64,000 nucleotides of DNA from Daucus carota subsp. sativus (lineage: Eukaryota > Streptophyta > Magnoliopsida > Apiales > Apiaceae), in the NCBI RefSeq assembly GCF_001625215.2, contig NC_030387.2:7592501-7656500 (forward strand). The letters are read 5' to 3'. The position numbers were made by a program, and so were the translations under genes. This document shows, one piece after another, positions 63,361 through 64,000 of the stretch. A model generated the notes under the pieces. That model was not told where the DNA came from and did not search any database. It saw only the letters and a program-made list of their open reading frames with translations. Numbering within the stretch: position 1 is the stretch's first letter; each line of letters begins with the position of its first letter.

Positions 63361-64000
63361 CTAGTCATGGATGATAGAGTGGATCAGAATAGAGGCCTCA
63401 TCACTTGCAGGCGCAGCATCATCTGTTGATACAAACCAAACCAAACAAAAGTAAATCATCTAAACAAACAAACAAACGTACCAGGTATATCCCGCTTAAC
63501 GAAAAAAGTATCTACCTGGTAGGGGTGTAGGCAAGTTTGACACAATGTTATCAACAATACTATTAGTACCATCTTTCTCCGACGACGTTTTGGCATCGTC
63601 GAAAAGATGGTCACCAGCTTTTGCTGCTGCCTGGGCCCTGGGGCTTGAGGCTGGAGATGAAACCAAGTTGGACATAATATGACTCAAAATCCCCCCTCCT
63701 TTCTCCTCCTCCTCCTCCTCGTCTTTTTCCTCACTTGCCTTGTTGATTTCTTTAGTATCCTCTTGAGGGGCAAAGCTGGAAATGATCTGGTTAATAAGAC
63801 CAACTGGTTTCTCTTCTTCTTGTTCATCATAGCTCATCTTGTTGTTGATAACACTCTCTTCCTCCTCGTGTTGTTTACCTCCAGGGGTGAAGTTGGAAAT
63901 GAGGTGGTTGATAAATCCAACGGGGGGTTTCTCCTCAACATCTTCCCCGTCAACCAAGACTTCCTTTGCAGCTTGTTTCTCCTGATGATCCTCATCATGT
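63361..64000 (-). CDS. Acidic protein with repeated short helical motif (partial, 5' end beyond window)
   Basis: Two exons are visible, 64000-63516 (open to the right edge) and 63422-63361, joined in phase and ending SIIHD-stop. About 180 residues are seen. The chain is Glu/Asp/Lys-rich with spaced copies of a hydrophobic block: VGFINHLISNFTPG, VGLINQIISSFAPQ, GGILSHIMSNLVSS, NSIVDNIVSNLPTP and a last ASILIHSIIHD. The pattern G/S-I/L-xx-I-I/M-S-N/S is kept while the linkers vary, so the blocks are probably short amphipathic helices in an otherwise disordered chain. I do not recognise the family. The true start lies outside; the frame continues to base 63999 with HDEDHQEKQAAKEV. Confidence 0.75.

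Noticed and set aside
1-64000. CRISPR array, operon or prophage
   Set aside because: The window is intron-rich plant DNA; the tandem repeats seen are microsatellites or decayed minisatellites without regular spacers.

Overview
This is a plant nuclear window, most likely from a eudicot. The evidence is intron-rich genes with plant-specific domain architectures, AT-rich intergenic DNA, many Stowaway-type MITEs with CTCCCTCC ends, foldback Mutator-like elements and a solo LTR. The abundance of Stowaway MITEs and the gene set would fit an asterid, but the species cannot be fixed from sequence alone. No operon, CRISPR array, tRNA or rRNA was recognised.

Layout, left to right: the 3' end of a Kelch-repeat gene (+, 260-1513); a repeat-rich gap; a complete 8-exon SIEL/INTS4-like ARM-repeat gene (-, 5762-12447); a gap; a 3-exon MIF/D-dopachrome tautomerase-like gene (+, 16390-17855); a single-exon PRA1 gene (+, 18893-19558); a 2-exon LRR receptor-like pseudokinase of the IMK2/IMK3 type (+, 20919-23478); a transposon-rich gap with a GRF zinc-finger pseudogene and a 1.29-kb foldback element; an Abraxas/FAM175-like gene (+, 28800-29869); a 13-exon plastid MATE transporter of the DTX45 type (-, 32412-39960); a transposon graveyard with a 1.57-kb foldback element; an 8-exon plastid ferritin (+, 46917-49971); another repeat-rich gap with a calmodulin-like fragment and a solo LTR; an 11-exon Brix-domain RPF1 gene (+, 57825-62347); and the 3' part of an acidic repeat protein (-, 63361-64000).

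The genes are independent transcription units and do not form a pathway. Most are conserved housekeeping or signalling genes. For every gene complete within the window, exon phases join into one open frame of near-family length, so these genes look intact. The most unusual material is in the transposable elements (two giant hairpins with perfect 9-bp target duplications, a three-copy MITE family, and MITEs inside introns of several genes) and in gene-structure details: a GC-AG intron in MIF, an exitron-like in-frame intron in the MATE gene, an IDRS-like element upstream of ferritin, and the repeated helical motif of the protein at the right edge. I did not find a clearly new multi-gene system.
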